A DNA stretch of 19,463 bases from Syntrophomonas sp. UBA5314 (GCA_002410325.1 DHRK01000002.1:57863-77325); one strand, 5' to 3'; counted from the stretch's first letter, positions 1 to 7,223 are shown. Program-made: numbers and translations. Notes: generated from the sequence alone by a model not told the origin.

Positions 1-22
1 AAATCTGCCCAAATTATGGGCA
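1..22 (-). terminator. Hairpin with T-run start after the murI operon
   Basis: On the minus strand, immediately after the activase stop, TGCCCA and TGGGCA form a 6-bp stem around a 5-nt loop. This is followed by GATTT at the window edge; related copies continue the T-run to five to seven Ts. It could terminate the murI-dehydratase-activase transcript. It is part of the repeat element, so the terminator would have been brought in by that element. Confidence 0.45.
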
Positions 23-50
23 CTAATATACGGAATGTTGTACTAGTACA
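1..50 (-). repeat. Left-end partial copy of hairpin-rich inverted-repeat element
   Basis: Read on the minus strand, positions 43 down to 5 match positions 19302-19340 on the plus strand at 36 of 39 bases. The shared block starts GTACAACATTC, continues through GTATATT, and contains the hairpin GCCCATAATTTGGGC. The same GTATATT and CAGATTT words occur at 7131-7160. The element runs off the left edge, so its full length is not visible. The outer edge is probably near the palindrome ACTAGTAC at 43-50, which also borders the 7.1-kb copy. It overlaps the end of the activase gene. The repeat relationship is seen directly; calling it a mobile element is inference. Confidence 0.75.
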
Positions 51-781
51 CAGCAGCCGATAGCTCCGTTGAACTCCGGGTCCTCCAGGGCAATCACCGG
101 GGTTTGCAGATCCCGGGCCGCTATTTGCCGCAGGGCCGGGCTTTGGGCCCCGCCTCCGGCCATGATATAAACCGGGCTGGGCAGTTTCTTGAGCAGCGGC
201 GCGATGCGCCGGTACAGGGCGTAATTCACCCCGGCTCCCAGTTGGGCGGTGCTGTATCCCTCTATGACCCGGGCAATAATTTCGGTCTCAGCAAATATGG
301 CACAGGTTGCATTCAACTCGATAGACACATCTGCGTAAGAAGCCAGTTCCTCCAGGCTGATGCCGAGCACCGTGGCCATGTTTTCCAGATACCGTCCCGA
401 GCCGGCCGCACAGCGATCGTTGGTCAGGAAATCGACCGGTTTTCCGCCCCGCACCTGGATTACCTTGGTATCCTGGCCGCCGATGTCCAGCAGGGTAAAA
501 TCCCGCTCTGAACTTTGATAGACCGCACCGGCCGCATGGGCCTGGATCTCCGGAATATTACGGGCGCCCTCCACCCTTACGCTGGTTTTGCCGTATCCGG
601 TCGCGATAAGCAAGGTTTCGGGCAGGCCCAGGCCGGGCATATTGATGTGCAGGCCGCCCTCCACCATTTTCCCGTATTCGCGGTAAAAACTTATGGTATC
701 AAAAGACTGGCGCTGCAAAACACCCGTCTCGGCCATTTCAACGATTTTAACCCGGCGGGAGCCCAAATCTATTCCCAGCAT
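23..781 (-). CDS. 2-hydroxyacyl-CoA dehydratase activase (BadF/HgdC-type ATPase)
   Basis: This is an ATP-dependent electron-injecting activase of the ASKHA fold, the family of HgdC, BcrA/D and the reductase of double-cubane cluster proteins. It uses ATP hydrolysis to push an electron at very low potential from its [4Fe-4S] cluster into a partner dehydratase or reductase. Visible motifs from the ATG at 781 (252 aa) are phosphate-1 GIDLGS (3-8), EIQAHAAGA (79-86), DIGGQDTK (99-106), CAAGSG with Cys124, and NATCAIFAETE with Cys160. The two Cys should bind the cluster shared across the dimer. GGGAWQ-like GGGAQSP lies near the C-terminus. GGGAGG at 8-nt spacing supports ATG 781 over an upstream TTG at 787. 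It lies 15 nt after the dehydratase-like gene. The last codons (about VQHSVY and the TAG) lie inside the window-end repeat, so the natural C-terminus may have been replaced. Confidence 0.9.
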   Translation of the reverse strand: MLGIDLGSRRVKIVEMAETGVLQRQSFDTISFYREYGKMVEGGLHINMPGLGLPETLLIATGYGKTSVRVEGARNIPEIQAHAAGAVYQSSERDFTLLDIGGQDTKVIQVRGGKPVDFLTNDRCAAGSGRYLENMATVLGISLEELASYADVSIELNATCAIFAETEIIARVIEGYSTAQLGAGVNYALYRRIAPLLKKLPSPVYIMAGGGAQSPALRQIAARDLQTPVIALEDPEFNGAIGCCVLVQHSVY

Positions 782-796
782 GTCCAACGCCTCCCT

Positions 797-1783
797 TTAA
801 GACTGCGGCCGGCGCAGCAGTTCGACGAAAGCCTCCAGGCGCATCCGGCTGCGGGCGTCCAGTTTGCCCGGCTTGTCGCCCTCCAGGGTGAGAAACGGGT
901 AGGGCAGTTTTTCCCGGTAAATCATGTCCTCAATCTGCCGGTAGCAAAAGGTCTGGGTATAGTGGAGAATCCCGTCCACCTGACGCTGCTTAAGCTCTCC
1001 CTCTATATCCTGCAGCCGGGCGAAGGCGCCATAGGGATAGGTGTATTTTAGATACTGCTCCACTATGTCGTCGCATAAATAAGGCATGGAGAACTGCCTC
1101 TGCACTTCATTGTACACCACCCGGGCGCCCATTTTCTCCAATTCCTGATAGAAGTCGGTGAATATGGGCGGCACTCCAATATAGGCCAGTCGCACCGCAG
1201 CGGGATCCGGTTTGCGCTCGCGCACTTCGGATAAAAGGGAGCTCAGCTGCTTTTTATATTGAAGCGGATCACTCATAAAATCACTGGATGATACCAGGTA
1301 GAGGTGGTTTTCATAACCGCTGGCCTGGTTTTCCCGCCAGGTGAGCAGGTCCAGCTCCCGGCACATTACCCGAATCCCATCCAGTTCCCTCTTTACCTGG
1401 TTTACCTGCTCCAGACTTACCTGAAAATGGTCCATCAATTTGCAGATCTGGGCTTTTAACGCATCGGGATCCCGGTCAAAGGGATAGGCAAAAGGAATTA
1501 CGGCGGTGTTTTTCATCTGCAGGGTCTCCATCAAAGCCTGGGTGTTGCTACAGTCACCTTCCATTACGGCGATAACCGCTTCCATAGGATGGGCCAGGGC
1601 CGTGGAGTAGAGGCCTTTGATCCAGCCGCAGGTATTGCGCGGATAACCGGCCTCCTCCGCTTTCTCCACCAAAGCTGCCGCCTGCTCCGAAGCGATAAAT
1701 ATGTTGTTTAAATCCACCGGTATTTTCCCCGCGGCAAAAATGATTTCCACTGGAATGCTGGTGGTAAAGCCGATTTTGCTCAT
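797..1783 (-). CDS. 2-hydroxyacyl-CoA dehydratase D-component-like protein (HgdB/FldC or DCCP type)
   Basis: An iron-sulfur protein of the HgdB/FldC family, the partner of the activase encoded just downstream. Family members eliminate water from 2-hydroxyacyl-CoA through a ketyl radical; double-cubane cluster proteins (DCCP) instead carry a low-potential reductase. At 328 aa it is short for the family (usually about 370-430). Family-typical cysteine contexts are NTCGW (Cys52), EGDCSNTQALME (Cys78) and TQTFCYRQIED (Cys280), followed by LEGD near residue 300. There are six Cys in total. No second, alpha-type subunit is present, unlike classical dehydratases, so a homodimer or DCCP-like role is possible. 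ATG at 1783 has AGGA at 7-nt spacing, and that ribosome site overlaps the murI stop codon, suggesting translational coupling. Substrate unknown. Confidence 0.82.
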   Translation of the reverse strand: MSKIGFTTSIPVEIIFAAGKIPVDLNNIFIASEQAAALVEKAEEAGYPRNTCGWIKGLYSTALAHPMEAVIAVMEGDCSNTQALMETLQMKNTAVIPFAYPFDRDPDALKAQICKLMDHFQVSLEQVNQVKRELDGIRVMCRELDLLTWRENQASGYENHLYLVSSSDFMSDPLQYKKQLSSLLSEVRERKPDPAAVRLAYIGVPPIFTDFYQELEKMGARVVYNEVQRQFSMPYLCDDIVEQYLKYTYPYGAFARLQDIEGELKQRQVDGILHYTQTFCYRQIEDMIYREKLPYPFLTLEGDKPGKLDARSRMRLEAFVELLRRPQS

Positions 1784-1792
1784 AGTCTGTTC

Positions 1793-2599
1793 CTAAACCA
1801 AGTCTATCCTGGACACTTCTTTTATGATATCGCCAATAAGCTGCTTGCCGACTTTGAAAAAGGATTCGTTCTGGCCGCTGACATAAAATTCGTGGCATCC
1901 ATCCCGCCTGGTGCTGGTACTTAACAAGTCCCGGCCGGCCAGCAGGCTCTGGACTTCGTCGATGGTTTCGTCCGACGGGTCTACCAGGTTGACAGCCGGT
2001 CCCACAAAATCACGAATGGCTTCAGACAGAAATGGATAGTGGGTACAGCCTAAAATCAAGGTGTCGATGCCTTCTTCCATCAGCGGGCCTACATATTCGT
2101 TAACGGCTTCCCTGACTGCCGGCCCGTTCAACTGCCCGCTCTCTACCAGGGGGACCAATTGGGGGCAGGCCTGTTCGAAAACCTGAAGCCCGGAACCTAT
2201 AGATTGCACAGCCCTGGTATAGGCCCGGCTGTTTACGGTAGGCTGGGTGGCTATTACCCCAATGCGGCCGTTCCGGCTGGTTTTGGACGCTGCCCGGGCT
2301 CCCGCTTTTACCACTCCCAGCAGGGGAAGGGTGCAAACCTTTTCCAAACTGGGCAGGGTCACCGATGAGTGGGTGCCGCAGGCAACAATAACCGCTTTAA
2401 CATTGCGGCTCAACAGATAAGCCAGGATTTGCCGGGCATAGCCAAAAAGCTGCGCTTCGCTTTTATTTCCGTAAGGAACGTGCGCCGTGTCGCCAAAGTA
2501 AATAAAGCTTTCCCCGGGCAGTTTATCCAAAAGCGATCTGACTACTGTCAAACCTCCAACTCCGGAATCAAAAATGCCGATCGGGTTCTTTTTATCCAA
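1793..2599 (-). CDS. murI: Glutamate racemase
   Basis: A cofactor-independent racemase that makes D-glutamate for peptidoglycan in the cytoplasm. FDSGVGGLTV near the N-terminus carries the catalytic Asp, GDTAHVPYGNKS follows, and the two catalytic cysteines are Cys74 (VACGTHSS) and Cys185 (LGCTHYPF). Length from the TTG at 2599 is 268 aa, normal for MurI. GAGG at 2608-2611 overlaps the GTG at 2608, so that upstream start cannot be served by it; the TTG lies 8 nt after it and gives MDKKNPIGIFDSG. The first cysteine motif reads CGT where most family members have CNT. It is first in an operon with the dehydratase-like gene and activase. A terminator-like hairpin sits directly before its ribosome site. 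Confidence 0.93.
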   Translation of the reverse strand: MDKKNPIGIFDSGVGGLTVVRSLLDKLPGESFIYFGDTAHVPYGNKSEAQLFGYARQILAYLLSRNVKAVIVACGTHSSVTLPSLEKVCTLPLLGVVKAGARAASKTSRNGRIGVIATQPTVNSRAYTRAVQSIGSGLQVFEQACPQLVPLVESGQLNGPAVREAVNEYVGPLMEEGIDTLILGCTHYPFLSEAIRDFVGPAVNLVDPSDETIDEVQSLLAGRDLLSTSTRRDGCHEFYVSGQNESFFKVGKQLIGDIIKEVSRIDLV

Positions 2600-2618
2600 A
2601 CTTAACACCTCGATACAA

Positions 2619-2665
2619 TAAAAAAATAAGCCGCCCGCCCCCTTTTATACGGGGCCGGACCGCCT
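2619..2665 (-). terminator. GC-rich hairpin with U-run just upstream of murI (terminator/attenuator)
   Basis: On the minus strand a GC-rich arm ending GCCCC pairs with GGGGGC... around the loop GTATAAAA, with a few mismatches, then runs into TTA and seven Ts (2620-2626). It has the form of an intrinsic terminator for transcripts coming from the gerM side. Only about 9 nt separate the T-run from the murI ribosome binding site, so no promoter fits between. murI must be read through it, or the hairpin is a regulated attenuator. The 180-nt leader upstream (2666-2842) holds a direct repeat TATGCCT and further pairing potential but matches no riboswitch class I recognise. Confidence 0.7.
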
Positions 2666-2842
2666 GCCGGGTTGCTGCATTCCTTGTAAATCGCTGCTCA
2701 GGCATATCCCTTTAGGCATAATCAGACGATCATTAAATAATTTATCACTTTTCTCTTCTTTATTCTATATTATGATCCGGAAATGTATGTTTTGTTATCA
2801 TCTTCTCAAAAAAAGTGCGCCGCCTAAAAGCCTTTTAAAACC

Positions 2843-3433
2843 TTATACCTTGTAATCCGGTTTTACCGGTTTGGATAAATCCATTTGTCCCAGGGTCTGA
2901 ACCTTTTGTCCTTCCACCATAAACGCCACTCCCTTGATGCTGGGGAATTGACCCAGCGTGTTGGCTATGGCATAGACCAGCATTTTTTCTTCCTGCGCGG
3001 ATAGACTCTTTATATCTGAACTGAAGTCAACCAGGCAGATCTGCTGATCGGCTTTGAGATTCACGTCCAAAAGCCTGGTACCGGCGGGAAAAACCGCCCC
3101 GTGCTTCTCAGCTTGCGGGCCTTTGAGCAGTTCTTCCAGAACTTTGCGGGCCATAGCCTGGGTTTTTTCAACCTGCCTTTCTTCAGCCACCAGCTTTTTA
3201 GTGCCGGTGTCTACAAAATATAATTGCACCTTAACGGTTTCCGCCACTGTATTCTGCTGTTGCGGGGCAGCCTGGGCATTACCCTGCCCGGCTTCCTGCA
3301 CTTTAGTTTGAGAGCCCGGTTTCAGCAAATCCTGCCAGGACTTAAGGTTCTGGTTGTCTGACGAGGAGCAGCCGCTGATCAAACAGACGGCCAGCAAAAC
3401 GACAGCAAGGACGCACATGAACGTTCTGGTCAC
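2843..3433 (-). CDS. GerMN-domain lipoprotein (sporulation/germination type)
   Basis: A 196-aa secreted lipoprotein. The N-terminus is a lipoprotein signal peptide with hydrophobic core VLAVVLLAVC and lipobox LISGC, giving a lipidated Cys22. A Gln/Ala-rich spacer follows (about 25-65), then a GerMN domain (about 67-185) with the typical pattern KVQLYFVD, VEKTQAMARKVLEELLKGP, PAGTRLLDV, VDFSSDI and AIANTL near the end. GerM-domain proteins act in spore formation and germination in Bacillus, and related lipoproteins act at the cell envelope in other Firmicutes; the exact role here is unknown. The GTG start at 3433 has a strong GGGAGGGG at 6 nt. It lies alone between two minus-strand terminators, so it is probably monocistronic. 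Confidence 0.85.
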   Translation of the reverse strand: MTRTFMCVLAVVLLAVCLISGCSSSDNQNLKSWQDLLKPGSQTKVQEAGQGNAQAAPQQQNTVAETVKVQLYFVDTGTKKLVAEERQVEKTQAMARKVLEELLKGPQAEKHGAVFPAGTRLLDVNLKADQQICLVDFSSDIKSLSAQEEKMLVYAIANTLGQFPSIKGVAFMVEGQKVQTLGQMDLSKPVKPDYKV

Positions 3434-3497
3434 TATCCACCCCTCCCTTCTTTTGTAGTAATCTACGATCGGGCTGGGACAAATATGCCTCCCGCAG

Positions 3498-3528
3498 AAA
3501 AAAAAGCAGGCACCGTATTTCAGGCGCC
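3498..3528 (-). terminator. Intrinsic terminator downstream of the AAA+/VWA operon
   Basis: On the minus strand GGCGCC (3523-3528) pairs with GGTGCC (3509-3514) around an 8-nt loop, followed after TGC by eight Ts (3498-3505). It lies 120 nt past the stop of the VWA gene and about 65 nt before the gerM-like gene, insulating the two. Confidence 0.7.
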
Positions 3529-3647
3529 CTTATGAAGGAGGAGTTATTAAAAAACAAACCTGCAAATCCGGTTCGTTCTTCGTCCTATACTAAAGACTAT
3601 CAAAACAATGGCCTTGTGTCAAATTTCACATCAATTTGTCAATGATT

Positions 3648-5426
3648 TTAGGCCATTTGTCTCCTTTCTTCAACAATTGACTTCTTTTCTGTGCGGACTA
3701 TATTAATTAAGTTGTCTCTGTTCAGATCATCCACCGAATATAGGACCCCGCCTGCCTTTTCGGCAATCTTTTCCAGGTATTGCTTGTTGGATTCAACCCC
3801 GATGCATATAAAGCGGATTTTGCTGTCGCGAAGCTTGGAAGCGGCCTCCAGGCCGTCCGCCTTGGCATCAAAGGTCCACAAGGGGGTATTGGGTATACCA
3901 TCGGTTATCAATACCATCAGAGGATTGCGCACCCGGTTGTTCTTGATCAGGTTGAAAGCGGTCATCAGACCGTCCGCCAGCGGAGTCAGGCCGGCCGGGC
4001 TGATCTTGGCCAAGCCCTTGTGCAGGATGTGCTGGTTGTGGGTGAAGGGTACCACCACTTCACTGCTTCTCTCCTGAAAGGTAACCACCGCTACTTTCTC
4101 TTTACCGGTCAGCAAAAGGTGCTCGGCCAGGTAGCAGGCCGCCTGCCTTTTATCGCCGGCCATACTGCCGCTGGCATCAATGACCAGGCAGATGTCTATG
4201 GGGACATAGGTTTTCTTATCATAGTAGTGCAAATCATCTTTAGTGATGGTGAAATGGTTGTCACCGCGTAAAAAACTGTTCTTTTTAGCCTGTATAATCG
4301 TCTCCGGCACAGCCAGATCACCCGACCAGTTTTTATCCGGGTTGTTTATCGTCTTATTGCGGTTGGTGAATTCGACGGTGGAGGCCTTCTGTTCCAGACG
4401 CCCAATGCGCTTGAAGCGGCCCGCCCCCCCAGTGGGGGTCTTGCGCATATTGCGGCGGATCTCGGTTTCCAGTTCCACCTGGTGGTTGATGATATATTCT
4501 TTGAACTGCAGGCCCTTTTTGGTCAAAACCCGGCCCATCAATCCGTCTTTCATCAAGCCCAGTTCTTCCAACTGTTCGACGTAATGCTCAACTTCGCCCC
4601 ATTTCTTTTTCTGTTGATCTACGCCGCGGCGTTTAAAAATATTCGTCGAGTAGTTTTCCATGAACTCCTGTATCTCTTCAACCCCGCCGAATTTTTCGGC
4701 CAGCTTCATGATCAACTGGTTTACATTCTCCTGATCCGGGAGCTGCCTGGCATTCTGTCCTTTTAACTTCATCCAGGGCAGCTTGATATAGCCCCCGAAG
4801 CTCTCTTCTTCCTGCTTCTGGTTGCCATGGTTGATGTTTCTGACCTTGGCCAGCTTGACTTCGCTGGCCCGTATTACCATCTCAACCGTCTCGGCGATAA
4901 CGTAAACCAGGTAATATTCTTCTCGTTTCAGGCGAGCCAGGATGTGCACGTGATCAACGCCTTCGTCCTCACCGGTAAAAGGCTTAACCACGTTTTGGTA
5001 GAGATCATAGAGCAGTCCTTTGCCCAGGTTGGTGGTTATGGTTATCTTGTTGGCATACTCGATGACCATTTTGAAGCGTTCATCTTCCGCATACTGGAGT
5101 TGGGGATCCTTTTCCAGAAAATACTGATCCATCCCCCAGAATATAGCTCTTGCAACATCTCGGGGATCGATTTCTCCCGGCTTATGATATACGTCAATAT
5201 GGACCACCTGGTCCAGGTCTACATAATCGAGGTACGTCTTTCCGGCATCCCGGTTGGTATACACCTTAATTTGGCCTTTAACTCGCTTTTCCGGCATACG
5301 GGCGTGCACGCGCCGGCTTACAACCGTGCTCTCCCCCAACCTGACGCCTTGGTTCTGGCCAAAATACAGATTTAAATAATTCCCTACCGAACTGGCCTTA
5401 TCGACATTGGTGCTTTCGGTGTACAT
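3648..5426 (-). CDS. VWA-domain protein (ChlD/CoxE-like partner of the adjacent AAA+ ATPase)
   Basis: A 592-aa cytoplasmic protein with no signal peptide or membrane segment. The C-terminal third is a von Willebrand A domain with a complete metal-ion-dependent adhesion site: DASGS at about residues 418-422, the threonine in LTPLADG near 480, and the aspartate in ITDGIPN near 507. The N-terminal 390 residues are charged, contain no motif I recognise, and probably bind the ATPase or a client. In ChlI/ChlD and MoxR/VWA pairs the VWA partner couples ATP hydrolysis to metal insertion or protein remodelling. ATG 5426 has GGGGGTGG at good spacing, 24 nt after the ATPase gene, so the two are co-transcribed. 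It is unlikely to be a true magnesium chelatase subunit, as no tetrapyrrole gene is nearby. Confidence 0.85.
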   Translation of the reverse strand: MYTESTNVDKASSVGNYLNLYFGQNQGVRLGESTVVSRRVHARMPEKRVKGQIKVYTNRDAGKTYLDYVDLDQVVHIDVYHKPGEIDPRDVARAIFWGMDQYFLEKDPQLQYAEDERFKMVIEYANKITITTNLGKGLLYDLYQNVVKPFTGEDEGVDHVHILARLKREEYYLVYVIAETVEMVIRASEVKLAKVRNINHGNQKQEEESFGGYIKLPWMKLKGQNARQLPDQENVNQLIMKLAEKFGGVEEIQEFMENYSTNIFKRRGVDQQKKKWGEVEHYVEQLEELGLMKDGLMGRVLTKKGLQFKEYIINHQVELETEIRRNMRKTPTGGAGRFKRIGRLEQKASTVEFTNRNKTINNPDKNWSGDLAVPETIIQAKKNSFLRGDNHFTITKDDLHYYDKKTYVPIDICLVIDASGSMAGDKRQAACYLAEHLLLTGKEKVAVVTFQERSSEVVVPFTHNQHILHKGLAKISPAGLTPLADGLMTAFNLIKNNRVRNPLMVLITDGIPNTPLWTFDAKADGLEAASKLRDSKIRFICIGVESNKQYLEKIAEKAGGVLYSVDDLNRDNLINIVRTEKKSIVEERRQMA

Positions 5427-5450
5427 AAGACCACCCCCAGTGGTTAGAAA

Positions 5451-6659
5451 TTAAACCTCTTTGGGCGTCAAACTCTTTTCCGTATTGATCAATTCTCCCC
5501 GAGCCATGTCCTTAAGCGGACGGGCGGTTTGCTGGAAATAATCCGGTTCTGCTTCGTCTTTCTTGTTGGTTTTACGCCCTTTGAAATTAAGTATACCATC
5601 TTTTTGTCCGCGCGACTCTACATCATTGATCATTCGGATCAAAGTATCTCCATCGACACGATGCTTCAATACCAGCGGCATCATACTGGTTACATCATTG
5701 ACCATTACTTTGTCGCGGTTTTTGATAACACTGAAAAGGACCGCCCCCTGCTGCATGGCCTCGATAGCGCGAATACTTTCCAGGTTGTTCTTGATATAAA
5801 GGCGGGCAATAAAGTTTCGCAAGAAATCCGGCAGTTCAGTCTTTTCATAAACTGCGCTCCAATCGATAATTCTCTTGCGGTACTGGTCGTTGTTCAAGTC
5901 GTCGGCTTCGCTGGTTTTATCTCTGCCTCTTAATTTATTGGTATGCGAATTCTCCCTCAGGATGTGCGAAAGTATATCCACCGAGTCGGGCCGGCCCATA
6001 TAGCAGACCATGTCAAAACGGTCCGAGAGCTGACGCCTGATTTCTTCCAGCGGACCAGGGTCTTCGTCCGGATTGGAGGCCGCCCATACCGATACGCTTA
6101 CGGTTATATCGACAGTGGGCAGACCGGCTTCTTCGATCTGGATATGTCCGGGTTTATTTCCCATCACATCCAGCAGGATATCCGTAATTTCAGGTGAAGT
6201 GTCCGCCAAACGGTTTATCTCATCGATAAATATGATGCCCCGATGGGCCTGGGGTATCAGACCGGGCAGGAGCCTGGCTTCCGGGTGATTGGGATCGGTC
6301 AATCGGCTGAGGTCGATGCTTCCGGCAACAGTTCCGACCTTGGCGCTGTGCGATATCTCCAAAAAAGGCATAGGGATCTCTTCGGTGCCAAGAACTGCGA
6401 TTTCTTCGTCGCTCAAATGCCTGTGATGGGGACAATGGGGATCATTGGGATCACAATTGTAAATACAGTTCTTGATTCTGGTTATTCTGGGCAAGATTCC
6501 GCGCGATGCCCTCATAATGGTAGTTTTGCCGGTTCCTCTTAAGCCCTCCGCATGAACGTGTAAAGGTTCACCGACATAGGATGATACGATGGACATAAGA
6601 ACTAAATCAAACAGGGCCTGATTACCCTCATAACGTTCGAGCTTGCTAAACGGTATCAT
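5451..6659 (-). CDS. AAA+ ATPase of the ChlI/MoxR type
   Basis: A 402-aa AAA+ ATPase. Walker A is GLRGTGKTT (39-47), Walker B is IIFIDE (142-147), sensor 1 is in WAASNPDED (192-200), and RRQLSDRF just after resembles an arginine-finger segment. Between Walker A and B there is a Cys/His cluster (Cys65, Cys69, Cys76, His78, His79, His81) that could bind a metal, similar to one I recall in some ChlI-like ATPases. Such proteins form hexameric rings that remodel a target with a VWA partner, here the gene downstream. GGAG at 8 nt before ATG 6659 sets the start; the upstream GTG at 6668 overlaps that ribosome site. It is first in the operon. The client is unknown. Confidence 0.87.
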   Translation of the reverse strand: MIPFSKLERYEGNQALFDLVLMSIVSSYVGEPLHVHAEGLRGTGKTTIMRASRGILPRITRIKNCIYNCDPNDPHCPHHRHLSDEEIAVLGTEEIPMPFLEISHSAKVGTVAGSIDLSRLTDPNHPEARLLPGLIPQAHRGIIFIDEINRLADTSPEITDILLDVMGNKPGHIQIEEAGLPTVDITVSVSVWAASNPDEDPGPLEEIRRQLSDRFDMVCYMGRPDSVDILSHILRENSHTNKLRGRDKTSEADDLNNDQYRKRIIDWSAVYEKTELPDFLRNFIARLYIKNNLESIRAIEAMQQGAVLFSVIKNRDKVMVNDVTSMMPLVLKHRVDGDTLIRMINDVESRGQKDGILNFKGRKTNKKDEAEPDYFQQTARPLKDMARGELINTEKSLTPKEV

Positions 6660-6685
6660 GAAAACCACTCCATTCTACCAAGCCA

Positions 6686-6704
6686 GAAACTTCGAAGAAG
6701 TTTC
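6686..6704. promoter_or_regulatory. Perfect 8-bp inverted repeat in the AAA+ operon leader
   Basis: GAAACTTC, three bases, GAAGTTTC: a perfect palindrome about 27 nt upstream of the ATPase start codon. It may be an operator or an mRNA leader hairpin. It is not followed by a T-run, so it is not a terminator. Confidence 0.5.
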
Positions 6705-6945
6705 CACTACGGTCCGTCCATAAACGGTATGAACATTTACTCTTCGCTCCTTCGAATTTTTTTCCATAAATCCGCACGAATTGAATCCGATGAGAAACCG
6801 CCAACCCCCTCTCAAAATCTAAATGTCGCCACGATACTCTTCTTTAACTATAAATCATTTTGTGATTTTTTTCTCTATACTTGTTGCGATTGGTTGTTTA
6901 AGGAGGTTAGTTTGCACGAGCTTGTTATTAATGTAACGTATTAAT

Positions 6946-6973
6946 ACTCCGCTTTCGAAACAAACGGAGTTTT
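6946..6973 (+). terminator. Weak hairpin with T-run in the 6.7-7.1 kb gap
   Basis: ACTCCG (6946-6951) pairs with CGGAGT (6965-6970) around a 13-nt loop, and the stem end runs into four Ts. It would serve plus-strand transcription, yet no recognisable plus-strand gene precedes it apart from a 10-codon frame with a strong ribosome site. Function uncertain. Confidence 0.3.
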
Positions 6974-7113
6974 GGGCTTCATAGCTTATAAAAGGGGCTT
7001 TATTTCACTAAAAAACCATGGTTAACACAACATAATAGCATGCTGTTACAATATCAATAAAAAGAATGTACTGCACTTTTTGGCGTCTGCACTGCACTAA
7101 TACATTCCTGAAT

Positions 7114-7223
7114 AGCACTAGTACCAGGTTCCGTATATTGTTTATGTAAGCTGGAGCAGATTTTTTTGAGGTACAAGGCGAAGAAGCGAGTAATACACAG
7201 AATTAGACTTAACAGAGCACTAG
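7114..7223 (+). repeat. Short repeat element flanked by 8-bp direct repeats
   Basis: AGCACTAG occurs at 7114-7121 and again at 7216-7223, enclosing 94 bp. The enclosed sequence carries words shared with the window-end repeats: TTCCGTATATT (7129-7139), GCAGATTTTTTTGAGGTACA with AAGGCG (7155 on) and GAGTAATAC near 7188. It lacks the hairpin-rich centre seen at 19394-19440, so it looks like an internally deleted relative. The direct repeats could be a target-site duplication. The right-hand copy contains the stop codon of the LytTR gene. Confidence 0.6.

Larger units (their letters stand above)
6660..7113. other. AT-rich intergenic gap upstream of the AAA+/VWA operon
   Basis: No convincing gene. 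It should hold the promoter of the minus-strand AAA+/VWA operon, though I find no clear -35/-10 pair. It contains a perfect hairpin at 6686-6704, a repeated ACGGT (6709-6713, 6724-6728), a hairpin with a T-run at 6946-6973, an imperfect 14-bp dyad AATAGCATGCTGTT near 7033, and several TGCACT words at 7075-7097. A plus-strand AAGGAGG at 6900-6906 precedes a TTG-started reading frame of only 10 codons that ends at 6944, just before the 6946 hairpin. Confidence 0.6.

Noticed and set aside
2609..2842. Known riboswitch (SAM, TPP, cobalamin, c-di-GMP, ydaO, fluoride) upstream of murI
   Set aside because: I compared the leader with the conserved cores I remember and found none; only the terminator and loose pairing remain.
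3532..3648. Short plus-strand frame starting ATGAAGGAGGAG
   Set aside because: No upstream ribosome site; it lies in the terminator region of the VWA operon and overlaps that gene's end.
3648..6659. Magnesium chelatase ChlI/ChlD
   Set aside because: The fold type fits, but there is no ChlH or tetrapyrrole gene nearby and the VWA protein has a long unrelated N-terminal region; the general AAA+/VWA label is safer.
6729..6944. 71-codon plus-strand reading frame in the 6.7-7.1 kb gap
   Set aside because: No ribosome site at its start, odd composition rich in Phe/Ser/Asn, and it overlaps the leader of the minus-strand AAA+ operon.
6900..6944. 10-codon frame (TTG start) after AAGGAGG
   Set aside because: Possibly a leader or signal peptide, but such a short frame with one good ribosome site can occur by chance and no plus-strand gene follows for over 1.3 kb.
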